NCBI GenBank assembly: GCA_905214195.1
Contig: CAJMLH010000012.1
Span: 1 to 45,312, forward strand
Length of the DNA: 45,312 bases
Origin: an uncultured bacterium
GTDB lineage: Bacteria > Bacillota > Clostridia > Peptostreptococcales > Anaerovoracaceae
Reading direction: 5' to 3'
Part shown: piece after piece, positions 32,590 to 41,479 of the stretch
Layout of the letters: every line of letters starts with the position of its first letter
Position numbering within the stretch: the first letter of the stretch is position 1
Notes under the pieces: model-generated
The model's database searches: none
Told to the model about the DNA's origin: nothing
Seen by the model: only the letters and a program-made list of their open reading frames with translations
Made by a program: the position numbers and the translations under genes

Positions 32590-32637
32590 ACATAACCAAA
32601 TGATTTTAAGAGGCAACACAAATTTATAAAATAAAAA

Positions 32638-32682
32638 TTTTGTCCCAAATATATAGACTTTTGTCCCACATTGTGTTATAAT
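32638..32682 (+). promoter_or_regulatory. Promoter with paired TTTTGTCCCA operators before the AAA/subtilase operon
   Basis: TTTTGTCCCA occurs twice (32638-32647 and 32659-32668), 21 bp apart, that is two helical turns. The copies flank and overlap a -35 (TAGACT, 32654-32659) that is 17 nt from TATAAT (32677-32682). A repressor bound here would block the promoter. Confidence 0.65.
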
Positions 32683-32709
32683 ATAAAATATATATGGAGG
32701 TATGCTAGC

Positions 32710-33765
32710 ATGAAAAAACAAAATGTTTTGAATTTAATAAAATACCATGTTGAGAAAAATGAAAATGCTTTCAGAAACGAAGCGTTAATTATTGCCAGAT
32801 ATTTTGACAGTATAGGAGATGAACAGCTTGCTGAATATATAATGAGTTTAATTGCAGAGTCTAATTTATACACACCTCAAAGTAGCGATTTTGAAAGTGA
32901 ATTCCTAAAACAGATAGATATAAGAGGCATGGAGCCCTTGAACCTTCCTATAGCAATTACTGAGGATATAAAAGGTATCATAAATGCAATAAACCATAAT
33001 ATAGGTATTAATAAATTTTTGTTTGAAGGTTCTCCCGGTAGCGGAAAAACTGAGGCTGCCAAGCAAGTTACACGGTTGTTAGATAGGACATTGTTTTATG
33101 TTGATTTTGACAATTTAATTGATAGTAAACTTGGTCAAACAAATAAGAACATAACAAGTGTATTTAATGAAATAAACTCAATTCCCAATTCAAACAAAGT
33201 AGTTATTTTGTTCGATGAAATAGATGTAATTGCTTTGGATAGAGTAAGCTCCAATGATGTGCGTGAAATGGGAAGAGTAACCTCTACAATTTTGAGGGAA
33301 CTCGATAGATTAACTGATTTAAATAAAGAGATTGTGATTATTGCAACAACAAATCTTTTTTCAAAATTTGATAAGGCTCTTACAAGGAGATTTGATGCAA
33401 TAATAAATTTTGACCGTTATAGCAAAGAGGATTTAATTGAAGTAGGTGAGTTTTATTTTTCCTCTTATATAAAAAATTTTAAGGGTGTTGCAAAAGACAC
33501 TCGATTGTTTAGAAAAATATTAAATCTGGCTCCTCACCTTCCATATCCAGGCGAATTAAAAAATATTATTAAGACATCCTTAGCGTTTAGTGATGTAAAT
33601 TACGAACATGACTATTTGAAAAGGCTATACAATAGCTTGATTGGAAATTTAAATAAGACTGATATTAGTCAATTATATGATATGGGGTTTACAGTAAGGG
33701 AAATAGAAAAACTTACTGGAGAATCTAAAAGTGCTGTATCAAGAAAATTGAGCAAGGAGGATTAA
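32710..33765 (+). CDS. ietA: IetA-like AAA+ ATPase of a two-gene anti-phage system
   Basis: This 351-residue AAA+ protein has Walker A 'GSPGSGKT' (107-114), Walker B 'VILFDE' (165-170), sensor-1 Asn215 ('ATTN') and paired Arg226/Arg227 ('TRRFD'). An N-terminal helical region of 100 residues precedes it. A C-terminal helix-turn-helix follows ('MGFTVREIEKLTGESKSAVSRKL'), which could give DNA binding and autoregulation. ATG 32710 has GGAGG 9 nt upstream. The subtilisin-like protease gene follows after 4 nt. This ATPase-protease pair matches the reported IetAS defence layout; the mechanism is not known. AT content is higher than in the core genes. Confidence 0.82.
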   Translation: MKKQNVLNLIKYHVEKNENAFRNEALIIARYFDSIGDEQLAEYIMSLIAESNLYTPQSSDFESEFLKQIDIRGMEPLNLPIAITEDIKGIINAINHNIGINKFLFEGSPGSGKTEAAKQVTRLLDRTLFYVDFDNLIDSKLGQTNKNITSVFNEINSIPNSNKVVILFDEIDVIALDRVSSNDVREMGRVTSTILRELDRLTDLNKEIVIIATTNLFSKFDKALTRRFDAIINFDRYSKEDLIEVGEFYFSSYIKNFKGVAKDTRLFRKILNLAPHLPYPGELKNIIKTSLAFSDVNYEHDYLKRLYNSLIGNLNKTDISQLYDMGFTVREIEKLTGESKSAVSRKLSKED

Positions 33766-33769
33766 TTAA

Positions 33770-36007
33770 ATGAATAATGTTCTTGAGCTAAAAGGAAAAC
33801 GATTTGTTCAAGCTTCCAAACAAGGAAGTCGAAATGGCATATCTATGAATAGTAAAAAATTAGTTACCATAGAACAATTGATTAGATTGATAGATAAATT
33901 GCACCAAATAAAAAGTTTTTGGGAACACGAAAAAAAACCTTTTAAAGGCGTTTTGATTAGTGTTTATTATAATAAAATAGTTGCAAAAAGCAATCGTATA
34001 GCAGGACTGTTAAAAGGAAAAGACTCTAATTTTGCAATTGTTGGAGCGAAGTTTAATGCTGAAAAAAATAAGCATATTATAACATATTTTGTGGATATAT
34101 CAGATTTGGATACCAGTATTAATCTCCTATCAAAATCTTGCGATGTGATGAAAGCCAAATTTAAAGATGGTATAACACAGACCATATTTAAAAATGATGA
34201 ACTATTTTTCAATAAAATAAAATTTGAGAAATTCGGATTGCCAAAAACAACTTTCAAGCAAGTGATTGCAGATGTTTCCTATATTGATGATTTTGAGGTA
34301 GAGATGGCTACTCCTCAAATAAAGCAAAGTATCATTACTTTATTTGATACTGGCATGGATACTAAAAGTTTGTTTAAAAATATAGGAATTGATATTTTAT
34401 CAAGTAGGATTTTGGATAACCAAACTGTATTTTTGGATGAAAATCAATTGAAACTGTTGTTCGAAAAAGCTCCTTACCTAGTTTCTATGGCAACTGTCGA
34501 TTTGGCTGAATTGTCGCCAGAAGATTTTATTCAAGAGTATCATCAAAGCATGATTACTATTCCATCTCCGAGTATTGAACCAACAATCGGTGTTATTGAT
34601 ACTTTATTTGATAAGAATGTATATTTTAGTGAGTGGGTAGACTATCATGACATGGTAGATAATAGTATTCCAAAGAATCCAAGTGATTATCAACACGGTA
34701 CTGCTGTTTCATCAATTATTGTGGATGGCGCCAGATTGAATCCGTGGTTGAATGATGGTTGCGGAAGATTTAAAGTTCGTCATTTTGGAGTCGCAGTAGG
34801 CTCTCGGTTTTCATCCTTTACTATTGTAAAACAAATTAAAAGTATTATTGCCAGTAATAGGGATATAAAAGTCTGGAACATTTCACTCGGTAGCAATCAA
34901 GAAATTAATGACAATTTTATCTCAGCCGAAGCTGCTGCATTAGACCAAATTCAATATGAGAATGATGTAATCTTTGTTGTAGCGGGAACAAACAAGCCAA
35001 ATGAAAATGTCGTGAAAATTGGCTCACCCGCAGATTCAATAAACAGTATGGTAGTCAATGCAGTTACCAAGAGCGGGCTTTCAACTAAATATGCAAGGAA
35101 GGGACTTGCACTCTCATTCTTTGCTAAACCAGATGTTAGTTATTATGGGGGAAGCGAAGAACAGTATATCCAAGTATGTGAACCGCTTGGAGCAGCTTAT
35201 GTTGCTGGTACTTCATTTGCGGCTCCTTGGATAGCTCGTAAATTATCCTATTTAATTGATGTTTTGGGATTAAGCAGAGAAGTCGCAAAAGCCTTGATAA
35301 TTGACGCTGCACGCAGCTGGAATGAAAGTCCAACCCCTGAAGAAGTTGCTCTTTATGGACATGGTGTAGTTCCTATTAGAATAGAGGATATTGTTCAAAC
35401 TCAAGATGACGAAATTAAATTTTTGGTGTCAGATGTAAGTGAGAAATGGAATACATATAATTATAGTTTTCCTGTTCCTCTTAAAGATGATAAATATCCT
35501 TATGTTGCAAGAGCTACTATGTGTTATTTTCCAATATGCGATAGAACCCAAGGCGTAGATTATACAAATACTGAGTTGAACCTTCATTTTGGCAGAATTA
35601 AAGATAATGGTAAATTGAATGAAATTAATAATGATAAACAAAACCAAGATGATGCGTTAAATACTGAAAAGAGCTATTTATTAGAAGGTGAAGCAAGAGA
35701 GAGATTTAGAAAGTGGGACAATGTTAAATATGTTTCAGAAGTTCCTACAGGTACTAACAAATCGAAGAAATCTTATAAAAACAAGAATTGGGGTATGGAA
35801 ATTAAAACAAATAATAGACTAGACCCTAAAGACGGTGTTGGAATTCGTTTTGGTGTTGTTGTTACCTTGAAAGAGATTAATGGTGTTAATCGAATAGATG
35901 AGTTCATTAAAAATTGCAACTTAAGTGGATGGCTTGTCAATACCATTGATATCAAGACTAGAATCGATATACACGAAAAGGTCAACGAAGAAATTGAATT
36001 TCAATAA
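33770..36007 (+). CDS. ietS: IetS-like subtilisin-family (S8) serine protease
   Basis: This 745-residue protein has an S8 catalytic core from about 270 to 500: Asp277 ('IGVIDT'), His309 ('QHGTAVSS'), oxyanion Asn408 ('VAGTN') and Ser482 ('AGTSFAAP'). About 265 residues precede the core, and a 240-residue beta-rich C-terminal domain follows. There is no signal peptide, so it acts inside the cell, unlike most subtilases. That fits a controlled role with the AAA+ partner encoded 4 nt upstream. I infer that the ATPase gates or feeds the protease during infection. A strong terminator follows. Confidence 0.85.
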   Translation: MNNVLELKGKRFVQASKQGSRNGISMNSKKLVTIEQLIRLIDKLHQIKSFWEHEKKPFKGVLISVYYNKIVAKSNRIAGLLKGKDSNFAIVGAKFNAEKNKHIITYFVDISDLDTSINLLSKSCDVMKAKFKDGITQTIFKNDELFFNKIKFEKFGLPKTTFKQVIADVSYIDDFEVEMATPQIKQSIITLFDTGMDTKSLFKNIGIDILSSRILDNQTVFLDENQLKLLFEKAPYLVSMATVDLAELSPEDFIQEYHQSMITIPSPSIEPTIGVIDTLFDKNVYFSEWVDYHDMVDNSIPKNPSDYQHGTAVSSIIVDGARLNPWLNDGCGRFKVRHFGVAVGSRFSSFTIVKQIKSIIASNRDIKVWNISLGSNQEINDNFISAEAAALDQIQYENDVIFVVAGTNKPNENVVKIGSPADSINSMVVNAVTKSGLSTKYARKGLALSFFAKPDVSYYGGSEEQYIQVCEPLGAAYVAGTSFAAPWIARKLSYLIDVLGLSREVAKALIIDAARSWNESPTPEEVALYGHGVVPIRIEDIVQTQDDEIKFLVSDVSEKWNTYNYSFPVPLKDDKYPYVARATMCYFPICDRTQGVDYTNTELNLHFGRIKDNGKLNEINNDKQNQDDALNTEKSYLLEGEARERFRKWDNVKYVSEVPTGTNKSKKSYKNKNWGMEIKTNNRLDPKDGVGIRFGVVVTLKEINGVNRIDEFIKNCNLSGWLVNTIDIKTRIDIHEKVNEEIEFQ

Positions 36008-36063
36008 AAAGCTATTATTAGCATAAAGTACAAAATCAAACATATCTAAGGCATATCACACAT

Positions 36064-36105
36064 AGCCGCTTATTCTTATTCCCATAAGAGTGAGCGGCTT
36101 TTTTT
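36064..36105 (+). terminator. Terminator of the AAA/subtilase operon
   Basis: AGCCGCTTA (36064-36072) pairs with TGAGCGGCT (36091-36099), with an inner CTTAT/ATAAG stem, then six Ts. A second AGCCGC/GCGGCT repeat occurs at 36130-36150 before the parA fragment. Confidence 0.85.
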
Positions 36106-36177
36106 GCGTTCTCTCACTCTTTTTTACATAGCCGCCTTGACAAAGCGGCTAAATTTATGCGAAAGGAGGACGCACAA

Positions 36178-36510
36178 ATGTCAAATTGCAAAGTGATTGC
36201 CCTGACCAATCAGAAAGGCGGTGTCGGTAAAACGACCACGGCGGTCAATCTGGGCGTGGGTCTGGTACAGCAGGAAAAGAAAGTCCTGCTCATTGATGCC
36301 GATGCACAGGCAAATCTCACAATGGCACTCGGCTACAACAGACCTGACGATATACCCATAACGCTCTCCACCGTAATGCAGAACATCATAGACGATAAAT
36401 CTTTTGATGTTTGCCTTAGACAGCTCACTCACTCCGAGCAATTCTACTTGGTGGAAACCTGTAACGGCATCACAGAACAATCAGGGCGAAGCACTAAAGC
36501 AGAGCCTTGA
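36178..36510 (+). pseudogene. parA: parA 5' fragment (partition ATPase of a conjugative element)
   Basis: The N-terminal 90 or so residues are a perfect ParA/Soj start: 'NQKGGVGKTTTAVNLGVGL' (deviant Walker A) and 'VLLIDADAQANLTMALGY'. Full ParA proteins have about 260 residues; here similarity ends near 'EQFYLVE' and a stop follows at 36510. A protein-like stretch continues in another frame to 36637 ('ALKQSLERYITFHTVENLG'), which suggests a deletion that fused two genes out of frame. A good AAAGGAGG site precedes ATG 36178. It is not functional as a ParA. Confidence 0.8.
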
Positions 36511-36654
36511 ACGCTATATCACATTCCATACTGTCGAAAATCTCGGCGCATACGGAATTGATGAAATCATAGCTTTTAATATTTATTGCGAAGCAAGAGG
36601 AAACGGCAGCTACTCGATTTATTTCCTCTTTGCGTGAGCAGCTATCAGGCTTTT

Positions 36655-36683
36655 CCCTCTGTTCAAAGACAGAGGGATTTTTT
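36655..36683 (+). terminator. Hairpin before the adhesin fragment
   Basis: CCCTCTG (36655-36661) pairs with CAGAGGG (36670-36676), followed by ATTTTTTA. Confidence 0.6.
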
Positions 36684-36718
36684 ATGCCCAAAATCAAGAA
36701 AGGACGGTTTAACAGCCT

Positions 36719-37811
36719 ATGAAAACTAAGTTTACAAAGAAAGGCAGGCGTATCCTGTCGGCGGCTCTCTGCTTGCTGATGATGATAACAGCTCTGCCGA
36801 TGTCCGCCTTTGCGTGGACGAGCGAGGAAGGTAAAAGCTGCACATCTTCCTTTGGCGATTACTATGTCGGCTCTGACGGCGAGTATTACCGAAGCAAAGC
36901 GACCTATTCCTTTATCGTTTATGACAGTAAAGGCAACATTACCGTGCAAAGCATTAACGCAGGTAATGCCAAGCGAAAATATCTGATGACAGATAATAGC
37001 GGAACACATCAGGTTTACTGCGTGGAGTCTGGCGTTGATTTCAACACGGGCAATTCCTATGTGTCCAAAAGCGGAAAGAACAGCTCGTATTTTCAAAATC
37101 TGCCGACTGACGCTCAGTTCGGTATTATGATGGCTTTGATGTACGGCTGGCACGAGGGTAAGTCCTCTCCCGTTGCAGGCACAAATGCAGACGATTACGC
37201 TTTTGCGACCCAGACAATTATCTGGGAATATCAGCAGCAGCTCCGCACAAGTCCCTCAAACCGCCAGAGTGCAAACGGGATTGATGCGGAAACTTACTAC
37301 TATTCTCTAAAAGGCAGACCCGCCGAGAAATGCTACGATTGGATTTTGTCGCAGATGTCAAAACACTATACCATTCCGAGCTTTGCAGCAAGAAGCCAGA
37401 ACAGTGCGGACACCTACACTATGAAATATAATCCCGATACGCAGAAATACAGCCTGACGCTTGAGGACACCAACAACACATTGTCTGATATTAAGTTTTC
37501 TGCAAGCGGTATTTCCGTAAAAAGAAGCGGCAACCAATATACTTTTACGAGCGATAAGATGATTACTTCTCCCGTAACAGTATCGGCACAGAAAAATGTC
37601 AATCTCGATTGCGGAGAAATGCTTATCTGGGGCTGCGTTGGTAAGCAGACAATGGCTTCTGGAGCTTCCGACCCTGTATATTTCTACTTTAACCATTGTG
37701 GAGATGCACAACGAGTTCAGGGATACGCCCAAAACAGGCGATGACTTCAATCTGGGCTTATGGGTAAAGGCATTGCGGTGTTCGACCCGAAAGGTCGCAG
37801 GAACACGCTGA
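36719..37811 (+). pseudogene. Collapsed thioester-domain surface adhesin with TPKTG remnant
   Basis: The frame 36719-37744 (341 aa) starts with a signal peptide (about 1-32), then a thioester domain with Cys101 ('VYCVESG') and Gln165 ('ATQTIIWEY'). That pair forms an internal thioester in such adhesins. It runs into a stop after 'VYFYF'. The C-terminus survives in another frame from about 37690 to 37811: 'MHNEFRDTPKTGDDFNLGLW', a sortase signal without its full membrane helix. Several hundred residues (Ig/CnaB-type repeats) that usually lie between the two are missing. I infer an internal deletion. Such adhesins are common cargo of Clostridial conjugative elements. Confidence 0.78.
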
Positions 37812-38134
37812 AATACTATTTTGATATATCCGATACGCACGAGGGTTATTACGGCAGCCGCCCTGTTCCGATATGGCAGATGAATGTTCCTATATTTGAT
37901 GACATAACAGAGTTTGTTATTCCAGAAGCTATGTGGGTAGTATTTGAGAACGATGGTTTATTCAAAGAAGATGTACAAAGTGTATTTCATCGCTTCTTAA
38001 CAGAGTTTCTTCCGTTTTCTGGATATGAATACGCTGGACTTCCAGACATCGAGATATATCCTATTTCCGAAGGGCGACCAACCAAAGGGCATTCTGAAGT
38101 TTGGATTGCAATAAAAAAGACAAAGGAGAGTTAA
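37760..38134 (+). pseudogene. Chimeric scrap: ArdC/LtrC-like piece fused to a GyrI-like domain
   Basis: An open frame of 124 codons joins two unrelated parts. Residues 1-40 ('KGIAVFDPKGRRNTLKYYFDISDT') look like a segment of the ArdC/LtrC-type proteins of conjugative elements. Residues 42-124 ('FVIPEAMWVVFE', 'FLPFSGYEYAGLPDIEIYP', 'SEVWIAIKK') are the last part of a GyrI-like/AraC effector-binding domain. The junction near 37880 is most simply a deletion. Whether the frame is translated is unclear, as no good site precedes it. The C45 hydrolase gene follows after 3 nt. Confidence 0.6.
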
Positions 38135-38137
38135 AAA

Positions 38138-39040
38138 ATGTATCATTTAAGACTAAAAGGTAATCACTATCAGATGGGGGTTAAGAGAGGAAATATATTC
38201 AAAAAAGGCGGCATAACCTTTCCGCTGCATTTAGATGAGTTTCAGATGAAACACGGTAAGGAAAGCGAAAAAATATTAAATAAATTCTTTCCAGAGGTAT
38301 GTGAGGAAATCCGAGGTTTAAGTGAAACAATAGGTGTAGATTACATTGAATTTGTTTCTTGGATGCTGTGTATGGGGTGCTGTATGTATAACTTGGATGA
38401 AAATGTTCCTGTTGAAATTAGAGGATGTACGGCATTTGCATATTCTAAAGACAATAGAGTAATATATGGCAGAAATAATGATTTGCCACCATATTTGAAA
38501 AATGGTAGTAGCAGCGAAATTTATGCTCCAGAAAACGGGAATAGATTTAATTTAACAACTTCTTCTTTTATCAATGGTGAAGAAGGTTTGAACGAACACG
38601 GTTTAGCTGTTGCTATGACTTTTGTTCTGACTGAACTTGGAAAAATTAAAGCAGGTTTTAACTCTTGTTTTACGGTTAGGTATTTGCTTGAAAAAGCAAA
38701 TACCACAGAGCAGGCACTTAATCTTTTAATGCAGTTACCTATTGCATCAAATTATAATATTTTGATTGCAGACAAAAGAGGTAAAATGGTGGTAGTTGAA
38801 TGCACACCGAATATAAAGAAAATCCGTGAAGCAAAAAGCGTTGACGATGGTCACTTGGTATGTACGGTTAATAGTTTTATTTCGGACGAACTTAAGCCTT
38901 ATGATTTTGCTAAAGGGGATGATTATCATTCTTATACAAGATGGTCGTTATTGAAATTAGTTATCCCAGATATTATAATAAAACTTGACATAAGATGTCA
39001 GGTTTTATGTGCTATTTTATCTGTAACGGAGGACGATTAA
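38138..39040 (+). CDS. C45-family acyltransferase/hydrolase with altered C-terminus
   Basis: This 300-residue protein is related to autocatalytic N-terminal-nucleophile hydrolases of the C45/acyl-CoA:6-APA acyltransferase group. The conserved 'EIRGCTAFAYSKDNRVIYGRNND' contains the nucleophile Cys exposed after self-cleavage, followed by 'EGLNEHGLAVAMT' and 'ASNYNILIADK'. The first 265 residues look normal. The end ('IIIKLDIRCQVLCAILSVTEDD') is unlike the family and is translated from the operator/promoter of the next gene, so the native C-terminus was probably lost by a deletion. AAGGAGAG precedes ATG 38138. Activity is doubtful. Confidence 0.72.
   Translation: MYHLRLKGNHYQMGVKRGNIFKKGGITFPLHLDEFQMKHGKESEKILNKFFPEVCEEIRGLSETIGVDYIEFVSWMLCMGCCMYNLDENVPVEIRGCTAFAYSKDNRVIYGRNNDLPPYLKNGSSSEIYAPENGNRFNLTTSSFINGEEGLNEHGLAVAMTFVLTELGKIKAGFNSCFTVRYLLEKANTTEQALNLLMQLPIASNYNILIADKRGKMVVVECTPNIKKIREAKSVDDGHLVCTVNSFISDELKPYDFAKGDDYHSYTRWSLLKLVIPDIIIKLDIRCQVLCAILSVTEDD
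38985..39000. promoter_or_regulatory. Operator 1 of the WYL regulator (autoregulatory site)
   Basis: TTGACATAAGATGTCA contains the palindrome TGACAT-AAG-ATGTCA (38986-39000), and its left arm doubles as a -35 TTGACA. It lies 41 nt before the regulator start codon. The near-identical site at 39928-39944 precedes the next operon. Confidence 0.72.
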
Positions 39041-39931
39041 ATGCAGGAAAGCAGACTGTTTAGAATTGTTTACTATTTGCTTGATAAAGGACGAGCGACT
39101 GCTCCTGAATTAGCAGAACATTTTGAAGTATCTGTTAGAACAATATATCGAGATATAGATACATTAAGTGGAGCAGGTATCCCCATATATGCGGAAACTG
39201 GTAGAAATGGCGGCATTTACTTGATGAAGGGGTTTGTTTTAGATAAAGCTGTACTATCCGATGAAGAAAAACAAGAAATTCTTTTAGCAATGCAAAGCCT
39301 AAGTATTGCTCAAAACAATGATGAAATAATAAGAAAACTCTCTGCAATATTTAATCTCAATACAGACAATTGGCTTGAAATTGATTTTTCAAGATGGGGT
39401 ACGCCGCATAGTGATAACAAAAAATTTGAGCAATTAAAATCTGCTGTTATCCATCAAAAATGCGTAAAAATTGCTTATGCAAGCTCTTATGAGGAAATTA
39501 CGGAAAGAATTATACAACCGCTAAAACTTCTGTATAAGTCTATGTCGTGGTATTTGAAAGCGTATTGTACGCTGAAACAAGATTATAGGATTTTCAAGTT
39601 GACTCGAATTATGAATATAGAAGTTCTATCTGAAGGTTTTTCTAATAAGGAGTTTCCTGAATTAGAGATAGCTTCAAAGCCAGTCTATAAAAAAATTGTA
39701 TTAAGATTTCCAAAGAAAGTTGCTTACAGAGTTTATGATGAGTTTGATATAACACAAGTCGAAATACAAACAAATGGAGATTTAATTGTTTCGACTGAAA
39801 TGCCCGAAGATGCTTGGCTGATTGGGTACTTGTTAACTTTCGGAACACAAGTTGATATTATCGAACCATTGTGCTTAAAAGAAGTCTTAGCTGAACAGGC
39901 AAGAAAAATATATGAAAAAAATAAACCTTGA
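39041..39931 (+). CDS. YafY-family transcriptional regulator (HTH + WYL domain)
   Basis: This 296-residue protein has an N-terminal winged helix of the HTH_11/DeoR type ('RATAPELAEHFEVSVRTIYRDIDTLSGAGIPIYAETGRNGG') and a C-terminal WYL domain (about 135-215) with 'EERIIQPLKLLYKSMSWYLKAYC' type residues and a WCX extension. WYL regulators often respond to nucleic-acid ligands or DNA damage. GGAGG lies 10 nt upstream of ATG 39041. The same palindrome precedes this gene and the following operon, so it probably controls both. Confidence 0.92.
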   Translation: MQESRLFRIVYYLLDKGRATAPELAEHFEVSVRTIYRDIDTLSGAGIPIYAETGRNGGIYLMKGFVLDKAVLSDEEKQEILLAMQSLSIAQNNDEIIRKLSAIFNLNTDNWLEIDFSRWGTPHSDNKKFEQLKSAVIHQKCVKIAYASSYEEITERIIQPLKLLYKSMSWYLKAYCTLKQDYRIFKLTRIMNIEVLSEGFSNKEFPELEIASKPVYKKIVLRFPKKVAYRVYDEFDITQVEIQTNGDLIVSTEMPEDAWLIGYLLTFGTQVDIIEPLCLKEVLAEQARKIYEKNKP

Positions 39932-39944
39932 CACAAGGTGTCAA
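39928..39944. promoter_or_regulatory. Operator 2 of the WYL regulator, before the clbS-like operon
   Basis: TTGACAC-AAG-GTGTCAA is a perfect 7-bp palindrome with the same AAG centre and arms as operator 1. TTGACA forms the -35; a weak -10 (TGTGAT, 39951-39956) is 17 nt on. Confidence 0.75.
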
Positions 39945-39999
39945 CATTATTGTGATACTCTTATGATAGATTATTGTTATTTGGAGGAAAGAAAAGATT

Positions 40000-40542
40000 A
40001 TGGGTAGACCAACATCAAAAACAGATTTAATAAACGCAGCAACAGCAAACTATGAAAAAATGAATACCTTGATTTCAGGATTAACAGAGAACGAATTATC
40101 GACACCTTTTGATTTTTCCAGCGATGTAAAGAAAAAAGAAGCGCATTGGAAAAGAGATAAAAATTTACGAGATATTTTAATTCATCTTTATGAATGGCAT
40201 CAGTTATTACTTAATTGGGTGCAATCAAATAGAGGGGGTAATAATACTACCTTTATTCCTGCACCATATAATTGGAAAACCTATGGTGAAATGAATTTTG
40301 AGTTTTGGAATAAACATCAAAAAACAACTTTGGAAGAAGCAAAAAGTATGCTTCAAAAATCACACACAGAAGTTATGCAGCTAATGGAACACTTTTCAAA
40401 TGAAGAACTGTTTTCTAAAGGCGTATATAAATGGGTTGGCGGAAGTACTTTGGGGTCATATTTTATTAGTGTTACAGCAAGTCATTATGACTGGGCTATG
40501 AAAAAACTAAAAGCACACAGGAAAAATTGTACTGCTAAATAG
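40000..40542 (+). CDS. ClbS/DfsB-family four-helix bundle protein (DUF1706)
   Basis: This 180-residue helical protein has the family start 'RPTSKTDLINAATANYEKMNTLISGL', the central 'RDILIHLYEWHQLLLNWVQSN' and 'PAPYNWKTYGEMN', and a C-terminal 'SHYDWAMKKLKAH'. ClbS itself opens the cyclopropane warhead of colibactin and protects DNA; most homologues are uncharacterised. TTTGGAGG precedes ATG 40000. It is the first gene of a four-gene operon behind the WYL operator. Confidence 0.9.
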   Translation: MGRPTSKTDLINAATANYEKMNTLISGLTENELSTPFDFSSDVKKKEAHWKRDKNLRDILIHLYEWHQLLLNWVQSNRGGNNTTFIPAPYNWKTYGEMNFEFWNKHQKTTLEEAKSMLQKSHTEVMQLMEHFSNEELFSKGVYKWVGGSTLGSYFISVTASHYDWAMKKLKAHRKNCTAK

Positions 40543-40564
40543 CGAATTGGAAAGGAACAATAAT

Positions 40565-41449
40565 ATGCACTATGTGACTGCAAAAGGTATCTTATCAGCA
40601 AAAAATGGAATGAATTTATATCGTGGTTGCTCTCACGGGTGCATCTACTGTGACTCCAGAAGTAACTGTTACCATATGGAACACGATTTTGAGGATATTG
40701 AAATTAAAGAGAATGCTATTCCTCTCTTAGAAAATGCTCTTAAACGAAAACAAAAAAAATGTATGATAGGGACAGGCTCTATGACCGACCCTTACATTCC
40801 ATTAGAATTGGAAATCGGATATGTTAGAAAGGCACTTTCGTTAATATATGAATATGGTTGCGGTTTTACAGTAATAACCAAGTCAAACCGTATTATGCGT
40901 GATATAGACCTGTTAAAGAAGATAAACGAAAAAACAAAGTGTGTCGTTCAAATGACCCTAACGACCTATGATGAAGAAGTATGTAGAAAAATTGAGCCAA
41001 ATGTCAGCACAACAGCCGAACGATTTGAAGTTTTGAAACAGATGCGAGATGCAGGAATACCTACTGTTGTGTGGCTGACTCCAATTTTGCCATTTATCAA
41101 TGATACGGAAGAAAACATCTCTGGCATTTTGGATATGTGTATTGAAGCAAAGGTATATGGCGTTATTTGTTTTGGAATGGGTCTGACACTTCGTGAAGGG
41201 AACAGAGAATACTTTTATAAACAATTAGACCGTTTATACCCACGATTAAAGGAAAAATACATTGAACTATACGGAAATCAATATATAATTGCCAGTCCGA
41301 ACAATACAAATTTAATGCACTTGTTTCATAAAAAGTGCGAACAGTATGGAATAATCCATAACAACGAGCAGATTTTTAACTATTTGCGTACTTTTGAGGA
41401 GAAAAATATAGGTAAGCAACTTAGCCTTTGGGATTTAGAAACGAGATAA
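40565..41449 (+). CDS. SPL-family radical SAM protein
   Basis: This 294-residue protein has the CxxxCxxC cluster in 'YRGCSHGCIYCDSR', then 'GTGSMTDPYIPLE', 'FTVITKSNRIMRDIDLL' and 'VVWLTPILPFIND', the pattern of spore-photoproduct-lyase-related radical SAM enzymes. True SPL repairs a thymine dimer, and it is not certain that this branch does so. I start at ATG 40565 with AAAGGAAC 6 nt upstream, not the in-frame TTG 40547. It follows the ClbS-like gene by 22 nt. Confidence 0.87.
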   Translation: MHYVTAKGILSAKNGMNLYRGCSHGCIYCDSRSNCYHMEHDFEDIEIKENAIPLLENALKRKQKKCMIGTGSMTDPYIPLELEIGYVRKALSLIYEYGCGFTVITKSNRIMRDIDLLKKINEKTKCVVQMTLTTYDEEVCRKIEPNVSTTAERFEVLKQMRDAGIPTVVWLTPILPFINDTEENISGILDMCIEAKVYGVICFGMGLTLREGNREYFYKQLDRLYPRLKEKYIELYGNQYIIASPNNTNLMHLFHKKCEQYGIIHNNEQIFNYLRTFEEKNIGKQLSLWDLETR

Positions 41450-41479
41450 ATATATTTTTGAGAAAGTGAGGTTAAATAG

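Noticed and set aside
40547..40564. Upstream TTG start for the SPL-family radical SAM gene
   Set aside because: The six extra codons are the ribosome-binding site itself; ATG 40565 has that site at the right distance.
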